Assembly: GCA_947179485.1 (NCBI GenBank)
Contig: OX359247.1
Location: 30,790,801 to 30,854,800, forward strand
Direction: 5' to 3'
Length of the DNA: 64,000 nt
From: Allacma fusca
Taxonomy: Eukaryota; Arthropoda; Collembola; Symphypleona; Sminthuridae
Shown here: in pieces, positions 24,708 through 38,269 of the stretch
Numbering within the stretch: position 1 is the first letter of the stretch
How the letters are laid out: the number at the start of each line of letters is the position of its first letter
Program-made: the position numbers and the translations under genes
Notes under the pieces: model-generated
Told to the model about the DNA's origin: nothing
The model's input: only the letters and a program-made list of their open reading frames with translations
Databases searched by the model: none

Positions 24708-27700
24708 AGTCTCTGAAAAATTTGGTCAACATTTTTTATATGCTTTATTTTCGAACATTAATGTTGCGTGCAAAGAGGGTTGGGAAGTCGGTAACAAAAA
24801 TTTTAACAATAATAATAATTGTAAAAAAAATGTATTTTATTGATTTATAATTTTATTGATATTAACTCTAGATAGTTATCTATGTACATTCATAAATACT
24901 TTATAATAAAATTAATCTAAAATTTAAAACATGTAGTAGTTAGTTTGTGACCGTTGTGAGGCATTTAACGTACAGATAGGGGAAAGTTACCTTGAGACGT
25001 GATTTCGATAAGTAATTACTTACAACAGATAATTGCTCAAACTGAAAACTTCGCACACGTGCGGATGTGTTAAGTAGTCCAAAAATAATCAATAATATTT
25101 GAATTTTTACATTTTACCAGAATAACGCTGTGAGATACATATATGTATCTATAACATTATAATGTTATCTGCATAATAACATACATTGGCGCAATTACAT
25201 TAGAATTTTTCTGGTTTTGCCAAACACATTTTTTAATATTTAAAGAGACAAAAAATTGTGGGTTCAATGTTGGTACTTTGATCTCCTAAAAGCGTAGTAA
25301 ATAATTAAGAGGCACTAGATAAGGGTAAAATTTCACTTTGAACATAAGCAATAAAACAATACATTAAGTAACTTCATTTTCTACAAGAGTGTAGCTCTTA
25401 TTCAATCAAAAGTAACTGAGATAGTAAGTAATTAATTCTGTCCAAAAAAACTCCTGAGCCTGAAGGTAAGGAGACATGATCCCACGTAGAAAAGAACTGA
25501 AGGAGAGTCACTGCATGTGTACCAGTTAAGTGTGTAAACTAAACTATGCTCAAATGTGTCATAAAAAGTACAAAAACCTTGAAATCCGTATAAGGTATTA
25601 AGAAACTTACCTCAAATGAGCGTTAAATTCTAACAAAAAATAACTAGTTATTTTAGCATTGATTGTGAGTAAAACAAAAATTAACTCGTTATGCAAATTC
25701 TACTAATTTACTAAATTTTGGTAATTTAAGTATTTCCGGCGTGGAAAGAAAAACGTTTGAATCTCTCGCTGTGGGTGCTATAAAAAACAACTACTGATTA
25801 TATAACCAAAGATTATCAAATACATGCATACATGACAAACCCATTGGCATTGGATTGAAATACTGCAAGTTGTTAAAAAAAGCGAGCAAGTAAAAACTAT
25901 TACGGGCTAAACCCCTATAACTTTCAATTGACAGCATGCAATACGTTTTTTTCTCCAAATAATTGCTGCATAATCATAGGGTCACTCGAGCGAACTATGT
26001 AAAAGCCACAATTTTAATATTTTTTTAATAAAACTACACCTATACATAAGTGGCAAGTGGAGTCAGGTCGTACATGCGAACTGGGGGATTTTGTAATTAA
26101 GCTGTACAGTATAAAACATGGTATCAATAATAGTCTTCCCGTCAGAAATAGTAGTTGTCTGCATGCACAGAAGGACGAACTGCTGGAAGTAAATAATATC
26201 CTTTACTTACAAGCATCTACTAAATAGGTTCCAACAAGTTGGTTTGGCAGTCCCACAACATCCCCAATCCCAAGCACGAGACCATACTCAGAAGTTGTAT
26301 GAAATGATGGATTATAAAATAATTTAGTTAGCATTAAGGAAAGCGCTAACAATAAGTACCATGACTGACAATATACAGCAGTGCGAGGGTTACTCGCTAT
26401 GACATGAAGTCATATTGTAGACACTATACAAAAAATATGCATGTCATCAGTCAGTTATATAGATGGGAAATTGAATGAATTTGTGCTAAATAAGTACCTA
26501 CATGTATAGCTCTATGAAGTATACTACACTCGAATGAGCTTATATTACAAGCTATATTGCGCATATAAAGCAGTGGTTCCTTTCAATATGGCAGAACTTA
26601 CATAAAGTCCTATATGGCGGTTCCATTACATACATATATATATAATGGATAGTATCCCAACATATTTCATATTTGCGTACTTAGCCTAAAGTTATATCCC
26701 TTTTATTATGATTTAGATACTTTCATATACGAGAGAGAGCCCCTAAAGTCATACTACGAGATTGACCAAAAGCTCGGTGGCTCGCACAAGATGAAATACC
26801 AAAATTGTACGCATCAAAAGGAAGAAGGCTTGAATGGGAATAGCAACTTGCAAGTGACTTTTTCTTGTTTGATTCCTATATCGTCTACAGAGGACATGTT
26901 ATGTAGATGCATACCCATGCATGGGGTTATACTTGATCAGTCGTTTATCATCATCGTCAGATTATTTCCTCTGTTGTATCTATCTCTCAAGAGATTTTTC
27001 CCTCTTGCTCCGCTCCTCCAGAGATAGTACATTATGTCATTGGAGCTCCCAAAGTACAAATACAACCACAATCAAAGCTCACACATCTAATTATCCATGT
27101 TAATAGTCTCTCTCCCTCCAGAATACTCATTCATTCATCAGCGTATTCTTTGATTCGGAATTCATCATCATCAGGTCATCAACGAGAGCACCACTGCCTC
27201 ATCATCTTGTCTCAGGAATCCTCAGTAACTTGCTGTCGTGTGTCGTAAACATGGTTATCACTCGTGAGTCCCGCAACTTTTATTGTGTTCCGTGTGTTTA
27301 CTTCAAGAATAATTCCTACAGTTGAACATGTGATACCATCAGGATTTACATTCCTTACAATATTCACATTTTTAGTTCCTCGTTCCATGGTGTTATTGCA
27401 AAAGCAATCGCACACTGCTCTCTTTCTCAGTCCTAATCAATAATACTGTGAACGTGTTTACAGGATTTGAAGTTTGATGTAATAGAATTATTACATCTCT
27501 GTGATTTCACTATCTTTCTGCAGATGCTGCTCATTTATTGTGACAGGGAAGCCTGATTTTACAAACTGCCTTTACATAGAGAACCACATTAGATAGACAT
27601 TTAGGAAGATAATTAAATATTCTAATCATGTCTTGACATCTGGTTGCTCCTAATAGGATTTGATTTGATTTGATTTGAAAAACCTTTGAAAAAAAACTTG

Positions 27701-28185
27701 TTTGTTTTGAACACTTGCATTTTTGCAACCCTACTTTTTCTCTCCGCTGGTCGTTTGAACAGGTGGTTCTGGTGATGGTATAGATACATAAGCAGTAGAT
27801 ACTCACAATTTAAACGAGCAGATGCTAGAGATATTCACACAGCTGACCGTCCTTATATGCAGTGTTCTAATGTACACTTGTTTAAAACCCAACTTTTTCT
27901 GTCTTCCTTCATTATCCTGTCCGTGGTGATAAAGTTGAAGCGTCGCGTCGGGATAATGAATTTGCTGACAATAAAAGTGCTGTTTTCGTACCGGAAAGAA
28001 AGCATTCTCTGACACTTTTCCTATAAGTCTTTACTATACAGTATACCCCCACGTACTATTTACCATGTACTGAAACTTTTTGAGCCTTATTTGAAATACA
28101 GTAGTCTCGTGTGCTGACGAACAGCGTCAATACTTTATGTTACATACACAATAAAACCACATGTTAAACTGTCAAGATAATATCA
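24708..28185. other. Intergenic upstream of fuseless
   Basis: No gene recognised in about 3.5 kb of AT-rich sequence. Close to the fuseless start, TACAGTATACCCCC (about 28038) resembles the end of a pogo-type element, but no partner end was found. Confidence 0.45.
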
Positions 28186-31100
28186 ATGCGGAGTAATACG
28201 AGTTCGCAGCATATTAACATAATGGAGATTAGTAATCGTTCAAGTGGGAAGCCCTCCAAAGCCTCTCTCACCTCCGTTTCCCCGTGTAGGAAAATTCCGG
28301 ATAGATCCGTGCCCAAATTTATACTGAAACAAACGCAGTTATGTTACCGAATGTCGGATGTACTAGTTTCTTTGGTGATTGTCTTCCCATTAGTGATTGG
28401 TTTTTGGCGTGGGGTTTGGAACCTGATGGAGTATTACAGTAAACTGTATGGGGTGGACCCGTGGCTGTGTATTGGGGTGGGCTACTCCATACCTTTTTTC
28501 CTATATTGGCTTCAAGAGCCCTTGAGAAAGCACATTCGACCGAGGAAAATGAACTTTGTGCTCTTTTACATTACCTCTCGTTATCTTCTCCTCTTGCACT
28601 CATTCGGGTCAGTCAATCAATGGCGAGGACTGTGGGAACTACTGGATCAGCAACTCGGAACTGGACTTTACTCCGCACTCGGATCTCTGGTTTTGGGAGT
28701 TGCTTTCTCCATGATGCTAAAAACGTTCTGTAACGTCCTTGCACCCCCTTTGTACATTGCAGTGGATGAGGCTTATGCCATTCATGACTGTCCTCTTCGG
28801 TTTCATACCCCGGTAAAAAATTTGTGAGCTTTTGATTTGTAAGCACAGCAATATATCGCTACCTGAGCAGTCGTTAATTAGGTTATACATAATTAGAAAT
28901 ATTTCAAACCTTCGATTAGCGATTGCTCTTTGTTGGATGGATTGTTTGCTACACTGTATGTTACAATTTAATAGAAGATTCTCTAATACCAAATGGACAT
29001 TAATGTGGGATGAATGCATTGATTTATGCTAAGATTATTATTGTGACAATTATGTTGGAATTTGGAGTGCTTTCCCTTCCATATCTTCACCAAGCTTAAT
29101 CTAGATCTTCAGATTCATTATTATTGTCTGCTGATAATATGTACATGACATAATTTATTTTACAAATTTCAGCCGAAATTAAAATGCTCATACTTATTGG
29201 ATTGCTTGGTCTCGGTGATCTTAGCAGCGTCATTGGTTGTCTTAAGTTGGAGGGGATTGTGGGAACTGGCAGATCTATATTTATACCCTGATGAACAAAT
29301 CATATCGGCAGTTACATCCTTGGTAATACAAATTCATTGCTGTCGACTGTCAGTATTACTTACTACATTTGTGCACGTAATTACATGTTACAGTTACTCT
29401 GTCATGGTAATTTTGTATATTGGTCGTAAATTACTTGACACATGACGAATGTGTCACTTATTGCCCTACTGATTTAAATATCGTCCTACAAATATTTCAT
29501 GATCCGTTTAAATCGCAATGATTATTACTTCCTTATCCCCCTTGTTCCATTTTCTTAAATAGTTACATATGGTGCACTATTTTGCAATTATTTAAATGGA
29601 ATTTTATTATATTTAACATGCTCATTATACATTTAAGATTATCTATCATGGCTGAACCTATGTACAGTGCATTCTACCCATGACCACACAAGATAATTCC
29701 TAAAAGTAGCAAAATTTTGCTCCTTTAGTGAGATGCTCTTATAGGAAACAAACTCACATTGTTTTAAACCTGAATATGTACATTTCTAATATTTTGGATA
29801 AAATCCTCTCAAAAGGGGATCTCTTATAGAGGGAGTATACTGTATGTAGTTTCCTTGTTGTGCATTCCTACAGGCCTTTGGCTATGCCTTGGTGTTGTTA
29901 CTGCTCACTTGTCAACCTTATATAAACAAAACGATTGAGAGATTGGAAGGATGGTTGCGTCTCATCTTTGCTGACCTGGTTACTTTTGTGGGCTTCGTGG
30001 GTTGCGTATTTGCTTGGAGGGGACTTTGGATGCTGTATGATGAATATTTAGGTAAGACTCATTTAATGAGATCTCATCAGCTCTCAGAAATCATAATATT
30101 TTTTCATGATTTCAATTTTCTGAGGGACAGAAAATTATCAATATGGAAATGATTATTTCAATGGATCAGCATTCAACCGAGAAGAGTTCGCTTGATTAAC
30201 TTTTACAGAAGCAGTAAGGCATGACGAGAAAAGTTAACCAGGATAGGATAAAATGACTCAGAAATACTTGATGACCTTAAAATAAGTCACCGTGCCGTGT
30301 AGTTGAAATATTATAATTGAAAAGCAGAATGTCAACTATTGATAAGGGGGTATTTTCGTGCAAGGTTGGACGGGGAAATACGATTAACTTTTATGCTGAT
30401 TGTCAATTTTTCACCAGCAGGTTGGTGTACGTAGTGTAAAATTATCTGGGACAGCTAGTGACATTGGATAGCCACAGCTACAAGTAATTTCTTGTTTTAA
30501 TTCGTCCCAATACTTTTTCTAGAGGTCCAATGTGGCACCAAGTCTTGCTGTATCTGTGGGCAAGTTAAAACAAATGATAATTAATTTTTATGTTCCCACG
30601 AGTAAAATATAAATGTAATAAATACATCCAAAGGGAATGAGATAAATGAATCTTTACATAAAAAGTAGGTACATATTAGTGCTTTCCAGGTAATCTATAT
30701 GTTATAAAAACTGGTGCAATTATGCCAGTTCACACGTGTACAAGTATCGCTGCACAGAATGATTGAAGCTAAAACTCAAAACGAAGAAGCCAACGCAATC
30801 GTACATAAAAAAGAGTTTACAGATACAAGTACTATACCCTACATATTTGGTATTATAGGGTTTACATATGTACATCATGCAAGCGACGGCAACACGCCTG
30901 TTAGAGATAAATTTGAAATTAAATCGTACAGGAAAGATCTGAAATCTATTTAAATTTGTATCTTCTGCGGCTTGGTTACTATGTTCCCGAGTCAAAGCTT
31001 CCATAAAGCTTTGACAGCAATATATGAATGTATCTGCACTAGCTTTCCCATTCATTAATTCACGTATCTATCCCAAATCATATATCCTGAGTCATGAATT

Positions 31101-32500
31101 TGGATTAGGAGACTTACTGCAGTGGTAGCTGAACAGTGATAAGGTTGCGGAAAGAGATAAGAAATTTAAGATGCAGATGCACATTACATTTTTCAACGTA
31201 AATTTAAAGCTCAGTTTGTGTGAGACATAATTATACAATTTATATATACTTTCAGCATACAATAACGTGCACTTAAATTTAGCTGAAACGAAAATTTGGA
31301 AATATTCAGCAGCAAATACCTATCAAAGTCTGCACTGAATTTTGATTTTAATGTTTGGTTGTAACAAATTCCTTATCTAAAATATATTTCTTATTTTTTA
31401 ACATTGGCCGAGGTCTGTTTATGGATTTTTGAAAGATGGATTTTTTAATTTGAAGTTGGTGATGTAAAAAGAATGACAAGTATGCTAATGTTGCTCTTGT
31501 AATTATACATATATAATTATATAATGGAATCTATGGTATTCATAGTAAAAGATCTCAGCTGACAAAATATGTCCATTCTTTTGATAATAATCCACTCAAA
31601 TAATTTTTTTTTGAAAGATTAATTTGTTAACCTGCTTGGGTGAGTAAAAGAGGACAGCATTTTAGTAAGTAATTTTCAATATTTCAGGAACTCTAAGTGG
31701 GAATTGGGTGACTTGTATTATTGGTGGGCTGGGATCGATGATACTTGGTTGTATTTCTACTGTCGTGGTTCGAGGTGTAGCTGTGGATGGAGAAGTTTCT
31801 GACAATGGATCATCTGGATGGCCAATACCGTACATAACGCTACTCCGAGACAGCATATACGACGTACCCTTCCCCGAACCTTGGTTGTTCCGTTATCTTT
31901 GTACTCCACAGGTATTGCAAGTATTCTATGTCCTCTAATCTTAGATAGAATCCAGAGTATATTTTGATGCTTTGGTGCTCAGTTTTAAATGCTCAAACTA
32001 AAGAGGAAAATTAATTATTACAGAAAATGAACTGCCATCCATTAAAGACCAAAACAGCGAAGGAAGCCACTCAAAAGGAAATGCAAGGGGCACAGCTGAA
32101 CGCGAAAGCTAATCTAGTGTCTGTGGAGACAGGAGAAACTGAGACAGCAAAGATGCTACAGCAAGATGTGACCACAATTCCATTACGAAACATTGACAGT
32201 TCAACGGATGATGAGGAGGAACAAGATCACCAAGTGAGAATTTCCATCACAAATCCCACTAGAGATGTAGATATAGTCAGAGGAAATGCCAGCAGTGAAA
32301 GTTTACCCAGTGAAAGTTATGAGTTAAAGTCTTTGCGTAAAGTCAACAATGCAGAACAAGAGAACGCAAATGTGCACGATAGACTCAATTTAGAATCCAC
32401 ATCCGCCATGCTAGAACGACATCACTCATCAACGTCAACAGCCTCATCCAGTCCGTCAACTTCACTTAGACACAAAACACAGGATGTGTCCACAGAATAA
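28186..32500 (+). CDS. fusl: Fuseless, multi-pass presynaptic membrane protein
   Basis: Five exons: 28186-28812, 29173-29322, 29874-30051, 31688-31911 and 32024-32500. The product is 551 residues. In Drosophila, fuseless is a predicted eight-pass membrane protein needed for calcium-channel organisation and transmitter release at presynaptic terminals. Here a polar N-terminus (1-55) is followed by hydrophobic segments to about residue 360, and then a long polar cytosolic tail rich in Ser, Thr and Glu (about 395-551). The motif WRG[LV]W.L appears four times, at residues 74, 146, 235 and 307, each at the end of a hydrophobic segment. The ATG at 28186 opens the frame; Met codons at about residues 13 and 56 are alternatives. 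The 1.6-kb last intron carries no visible gene. Confidence 0.85.
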
Positions 32501-35500
32501 CTTAATTTTTCTATTCTCTGTGAAAACAACGTATGTGAGTGACATTGACCGTATTATGTAGGAAAGCTATGGGCTATTCCTACTGGGACGGTAGAAAGCA
32601 AACGAGGTTTTAAACGAATGGTTGCGGCATTGTTTGTGTCTGTAGATTAGTCATGTGTTCCTCGGGCATAAGTGTATTTGGATAGGAGTGTCCGTATTGG
32701 TGCCATGGGTAGACGAATTGGAAATTAAATCCCTATGAGTGTACCTATTCTATGTCCCTTGGTCTAATTAAAATACAATGGCTAGTTTCCTATTTCCTAA
32801 TTAGAGAATTGACGCAATTAAAAATCATACTTTTTACCCTTTCCTTGCCAGGCACGAAATTAGACCTGACGGGATTTGCCAATGCAGATTGTTACTGTCT
32901 CAAATGCTGATGATGTATAAATTATTGTCGATGCATTGTACATTGCTGTTTTAGTCCACATGCAATTAGCTCAGTCAGACTATTATAATATCCTCGTTCG
33001 TTATTTGTATGTGGGCCGCAAAATGTCAGTGTAAACAAAAGAGCTGAATGACTTTTTTCCTGTTCTTTTACATCAATCGATTCTAAACTTGACAAATCTC
33101 CTACAGACTTTTTCGCACTGGTCATTACACTCATACAAATGCATAATAGGGGTTATGAAACCAGATCTCGGTGCTCATTGTGAGCTCCAACAATTGGTTT
33201 CATAACCTCTGTAATATATTATGTGAACTTATTGTTAGTGCCTACTATTCCGTAGTTCCGACGTAGTCTAAATAATCCGTCTTCTTTAGTATTCCAACTT
33301 TTATCTCGCTGTACGGTCATTCCTGCAAGGAAATACTATTTTATAAACGGTGCCATTTATCAATGAACTATGTATGTTTAATTCAACGTTGACACATTTA
33401 AAAAAAGAATGTCACATGTCAAGGGAATTAAGATGTGGTCAAATACTTTGGATTCCATGTAATGTAACGTTAAGTAGAGGGTAAGTCAGTAGTATGGAAA
33501 GAAATTTTCATAATTAGATATGAAAATCTCTTTCGCAAAATCCGGGAGGCTTTTTAATAATTACATATATGTGTTTGTGAGTGGCTTCTGTATGTGATAT
33601 AGATAAATATGACTGGGTCAGTGTGTAAATACATAATGTAGAGCGATGACGTAGTAAAACTTTTTCCCGCACAGTAAACGTCTTATATGTAGATCAATAT
33701 AAATGCATAGAAGCAGGCAACTTTAAATGTTTTAATAGAAATAGTAGCTTAATTTTACAAATGAATGATATTTTAATTAGTACTTTGTGAGTAGAATATT
33801 TTAAGTAGTTTCTGTTGTATGTTATTGTTGAGTAAAAATAAATACTGCCAAAATGTTCTCCCATGTTTGAGCATTTAAAAATATGTACCAAAACGAGCTT
33901 TCAAGTGAAACTATAGAGTTGGTGTCGGAGCCTTCATAGTTTCACTAATTGTCAAATGTTTTCTGGTCTGAGAACATGTACACAGAAATATTTTAGCAAT
34001 AAATTTATTTTGACTTTTTCATCGATTTTGAATTTTTCATCAACACTGACGTCACTGACGTTTGTCGGCGAAATTCATGCTGGTTTCTTGAGAGAAATAA
34101 TGGTATCAAATTCCTTAGATTAGAAAAACTAATTACAATTTTAATAACGTCTCACATTCCTTATCTCAATTTAGCTGATGTTGCTGTTGATTAAAAATGC
34201 AATACCCTCAGGGGGTTTTCAACTTGAAATGAACATAGATTTCGGTACCACCTGAAAGTTGAAATGTATCACGTTGCCCTCCTTTGCTACCTCTTCCGAG
34301 CCCGTATAGTAATTTTATACAGCTACCTACTTAACTTGTAGTCAGGGGTGCATTTCAGGCTGACGCCCAGTAACAAATTTTAGGGCTTGTCTAAAAAAAT
34401 ACATTGCTGGCCCAAATAATAAAAACTTCCAAAAATTCCAAAGTTTGAAAAAATACCCATACGTGGCAATTCTAATGTGATTCTAGAAGATATTGCTAAA
34501 ATATTTCTGAGTCTGCAATCACGTAGAGAAATACACAGCTATTTCAGGTAAGACTAGATCCCTCTAACTCCGTTTTCATCTCAATAAACTTCAGGAAATT
34601 ATGTTGTTGCTTTCAATTTTCACGAGGGTACTATCTACATCTACAGTAATTACTTCTCTACAGTATCACGTTAGTATCCACCTTGCATTATTGATTGAAT
34701 GAATGTATCCAGACCGAAAATTACAATTAAGCAGTGTAATTCAGGGAGAGTAATAAATTAGACAAACTGAACGGAATTAACCATTTACAAAGTTAAAATT
34801 TTGTAGCCTAGAGGGAGAAATTTGAATCCTTCAGATAGGAACAGGTACATCCAAAAACATAAGATTCCTATATACGTCTATAAAATATTTTCTTATAGTT
34901 TAAACCCATACCAGAACAATAGAAGGCACAATAGGGCTAAAGGTATATTTTCATTTATGTCAAAAAGTTTTGAGTTTGCATTATTTTCATGCAATAAGTC
35001 GATATGAAAATCAAACTACCTATATGAAAATGTTGTGCTTTCATATTATGATATTAGTAGATATTTGGGGATATTTGGGGGTATTTTGAAACGTATACAT
35101 GTAAATGTGATACCGATACCCCTTAGCCCTTTTCAAAGATATTTATGTAGCGTTATTAAAATATGCCAGATTGATTTGGCGAAAGACGCAAAAAACTAAA
35201 TTAATACACACATACGGTTAAACCCATTCTTGATCTGGGCTGCTATTTGAGTCTTTGACGTTTTACGTTTTTTAATTCATTAGCATCAAAATTTAATTTT
35301 CTCCAATTTCTGATATTTGAGAATCAGTGATAGAAACCCAAACCTTCCTGCCAAATTAAGTTGCATGTAATTTGAAGTGAGGGATAGGTATAAACAAAGA
35401 CGAAAGTTGTATGTTACTGTTATGTATGTTTATTATTATTGACATAATTTTTTGTTACACAGTTGAAATGCAGATACTAAATACAAACAAAAACTGCACC

Positions 35501-37699
35501 TGCCGGCTGGTACATACGTATGTATGTATCTATGAATCCCTAATACCAAAATATTTGATTATGATTGATCTTGTGCATGAAAGCCATGCATTTGGTTCTT
35601 TTTTACTCATTTGGCAACCAAAACTGACTGGGAATGGAACTAGTACAGAATAAAATTGTACTGATACACCATTACGATTACACGGGAAAGCAAAGATATT
35701 TCTAGCAATCGACTATTCTGAGAACAGGAAATAAATCAGCTGATTTGCCATCTGTGTCACTGTCAGCTCGGGCTCAAAAGAGAAAACAAATTTAAAACTC
35801 TGTTCCTGCAAGTACGTAGTGACGAGACCAAGCTGAACTTTTAGACAATGAAGGATGCCCCAGTCTCAGGGTTAAACGGGGAAATTAAGCTTGCCAATGT
35901 TGTGGTGTAATATAGAGTTTGTGTGCTGCTCACCTTGCAAACTCATGTACTAATATCCCTCATTGACATCTCTGTCCTCAGAATCAGCTGTGAGTTAATA
36001 CTCGTAAGTTGTAACTGTACCACCTAATTAAAATTCATGAGCCACGGTCACCAGTATACAAGTACACGGTTCTAGGAAGAAAACATCCCCAGTGCAAATA
36101 ACATATAACTGGAAAGGAATTGCGTGCTAGTAAAAACTTTCGTGTAGCTAAATGAAAGTTATAGTGCAGGAGTAGGTATACTTAAAGGTACGTTGTACTG
36201 AAGGTCTCAAACAAATTTACATAAGGTCTTGGCTACCAGCAAACAATAAAATTACAGTATCTAGCCAAGTTTGCTAACTTGAGGTAGTTTCAGATTAGTA
36301 CATTAGCGCACATTATATAAGGTGGATGGATGCATTATCAAACCAAAGGTACGAGAATGTATAGAGGAGTCATAGCTTGAATGACTGAACCAGAATTTCT
36401 GTAATGGGTTTTTTTGCTGTGGAAACATCTTCACGTAGCAATCCGGGTTAAAGGGTCTTAAAATAGCTGAATCTACGACAGTGGGCTGAAGTGCCGATAC
36501 GTTTACACGGTAGTATTGGGTGTTTCTTCAAAATTCAACGTGGACTCACACACTCATAAGTTCCACAACGTTGAATAGGCTCAACTTGTGCGTATAAGTA
36601 TAAGCAATGTTACATTTTAGCAAATACACCTCCATGGTTCCTCAACGCCTTCTCCTCCCCTTGTCTGGTGACTATACCCTGTGTGCAGTAAATAAATAAG
36701 CAACAAGTATGCAGAATACAGGCACTCAAGAAACATACTCCCTCTTCCATAACAAGCATCTTATCATACTCTAGTAACTATATGTACATATATGCATACG
36801 AGCTAAACATTTATATATTCGAAGTTTTTTTCGAATATTTCCCAAATTTACTGTAGAATTTAGTGTATTATACATAAATGGCTAATCCAATAAGTTCTGG
36901 ATTCAGGCCGTGGCTGGGAGTTGTGAAGAAAGTGAGTGAAAGGTAGTTGTGAATCAAGAACCAAAACCACACTCGCCCATTAATTTTACTACTCCAGATC
37001 CAAAAATGTTGACGTGGGAATGTAATTTTGTTCGTAGATTGTAACTGAATTTTAAGGAAAATGATACATACTTGAGAGCCAAAAACTTAACAGCACTATT
37101 TTATTTCGTCAGCTTGGGTGAGAAAATACTTGTAGGGATCCTGTACTCTCGGAGTATTTACCTGCTGAAATTGCACTTGACAAAATACTTGCTATACACT
37201 CCAATATAGCTACAAGTACATACAAATGGGTTTTTACTCAAACTGCCTATAACATCTTCACTTCCGGGGAAAATAAAACTCGTAAATTAGGTGTACTACA
37301 GTGTACACGAATAATACACATGAGTACCTATATATAATGAAGCATTACTGAACAGACTGAACTGCAGTTGGAAACAGTGGGGTGTAAAACAAGGGAGATA
37401 CGGTGAGAGATACTTTTTCTGTCTGTATTACATTTCCCCTGTCCCCTAATCTTTATAGGAGCAAGTCAGAGAGGCATAAGAATGTGACCAGGCGGGCAGC
37501 CAAATTTTTCCCAATTCAACATACAGGAAGAGCCTATGTAAGCATTTAGCACGGCACTAGAAGATTCCGGGGTCTCAGCAGTGGTGAAGTATCGAACGGA
37601 GGTCTTGAGTATTTAAAATTTAACTTCTGAGGTTAAAAAAGACCATTTTACCTGAAAAAATAGTGACTTATAAGTTTAATTGAACAGGGATTTAGGGCA
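32501..37699. other. Gene-poor stretch; fuseless 3' UTR then intergenic
   Basis: The first part should be the 3' UTR of fuseless; the first clear AATAAA words lie more than 1 kb downstream (near 33836). One strong hairpin lies at 33151-33207. Beyond that, to the acylphosphatase-like gene, I see only AT-rich sequence with chance open frames. Confidence 0.5.
33151..33207. other. 57-nt hairpin with a 13-bp perfect outer stem
   Basis: GGTTATGAAACCA at 33151-33163 is the exact reverse complement of TGGTTTCATAACC at 33195-33207. Between them an inner stem GCTCA/TGAGC closes a three-base loop, and scattered pairs join inner and outer stems. The whole can fold as one long interrupted stem of roughly 23 pairs. 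It lies about 650 bp past the fuseless stop, possibly in its 3' UTR. A pre-miRNA-like structure or a tiny palindromic MITE are both possible. Confidence 0.6.
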
Positions 37700-38269
37700 A
37701 TGGATTCGGGATTTCAATCACAGATTCCAGGAGGTGGAAATGCTGGAGGAGTTGTCTCTGTTGAGTATGAAGTTTTCGGTCAAGTTCAAGGTACGGCGTG
37801 ATTTCTTTTAGTTACATAACACTACCTGAAATTCTCAAGGTAAACAAAAGGTTGACTGAAGTAGTAACTATTCAAACATTTTTTAAATGTTCTTTTGTGT
37901 GGGATACTAAAATTTCAGGATGCTACTTCACGAAATACCTGAAGGAAATTTGCGACCAAAGAAGTGTAGGTGGATGGGTCAAGAATTCAAAAAGTGGAAC
38001 TATTCTAGGGAAATTGCAAGGACCACGTGGAACTGTGGATGAAATGTAAGACAAGTAATACTTAATAAGTAACTACTTCATAAATATTTCAATATATGTG
38101 GTAGAGTTTTGATTATTAAATTTCAAAACCAATTGCTTCGTGTAATTACCATAGTATTCACTGGCTTCGAAACACTGGCAGCCCTGGTAGCAAAATCGAA
38201 AGATTAGATCTGAGAAATTGGGAACTAATGGCTCGACAAGAGTTCAGGAGTTTCAGTATTCGATTCTAA
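37700..38269 (+). CDS. Acylphosphatase-like protein lacking the catalytic arginine
   Basis: Three exons: 37700-37790, 37919-38045 and 38155-38269. The product is 110 residues. The fold is the small ferredoxin-like acylphosphatase that hydrolyses acyl phosphates such as 1,3-bisphosphoglycerate. The family hallmarks EYEVFGQVQG, GGWVKNSKSGT, GKLQGP, WLRNTGSPGSKIER and a terminal FSIRF are all present. The phosphate-binding loop reads VQGCYFTKY, where active enzymes have VQGV.FRK[YH]. So Thr stands at the position of the essential Arg (Arg23 in the vertebrate enzyme), while the catalytic Asn in WVKN is kept. The protein may be inactive or have another role. A Gly-rich 15-residue N-terminal extension precedes the domain. 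The gene converges with eIF3k. Confidence 0.9.

Noticed and set aside
30714-31055. Open frames on both strands inside the fuseless last intron
   Set aside because: Both read the same AT-rich DNA, lack similarity, and neither has convincing gene structure.
34325-34400. CAGGGGTGCATTTCAG resembling a hAT terminus
   Set aside because: No matching second end or target duplication found in the region.
35411-35653. 80-codon hydrophobic open frame
   Set aside because: AT-rich composition explains the hydrophobic residues; no conserved motif or splice context.
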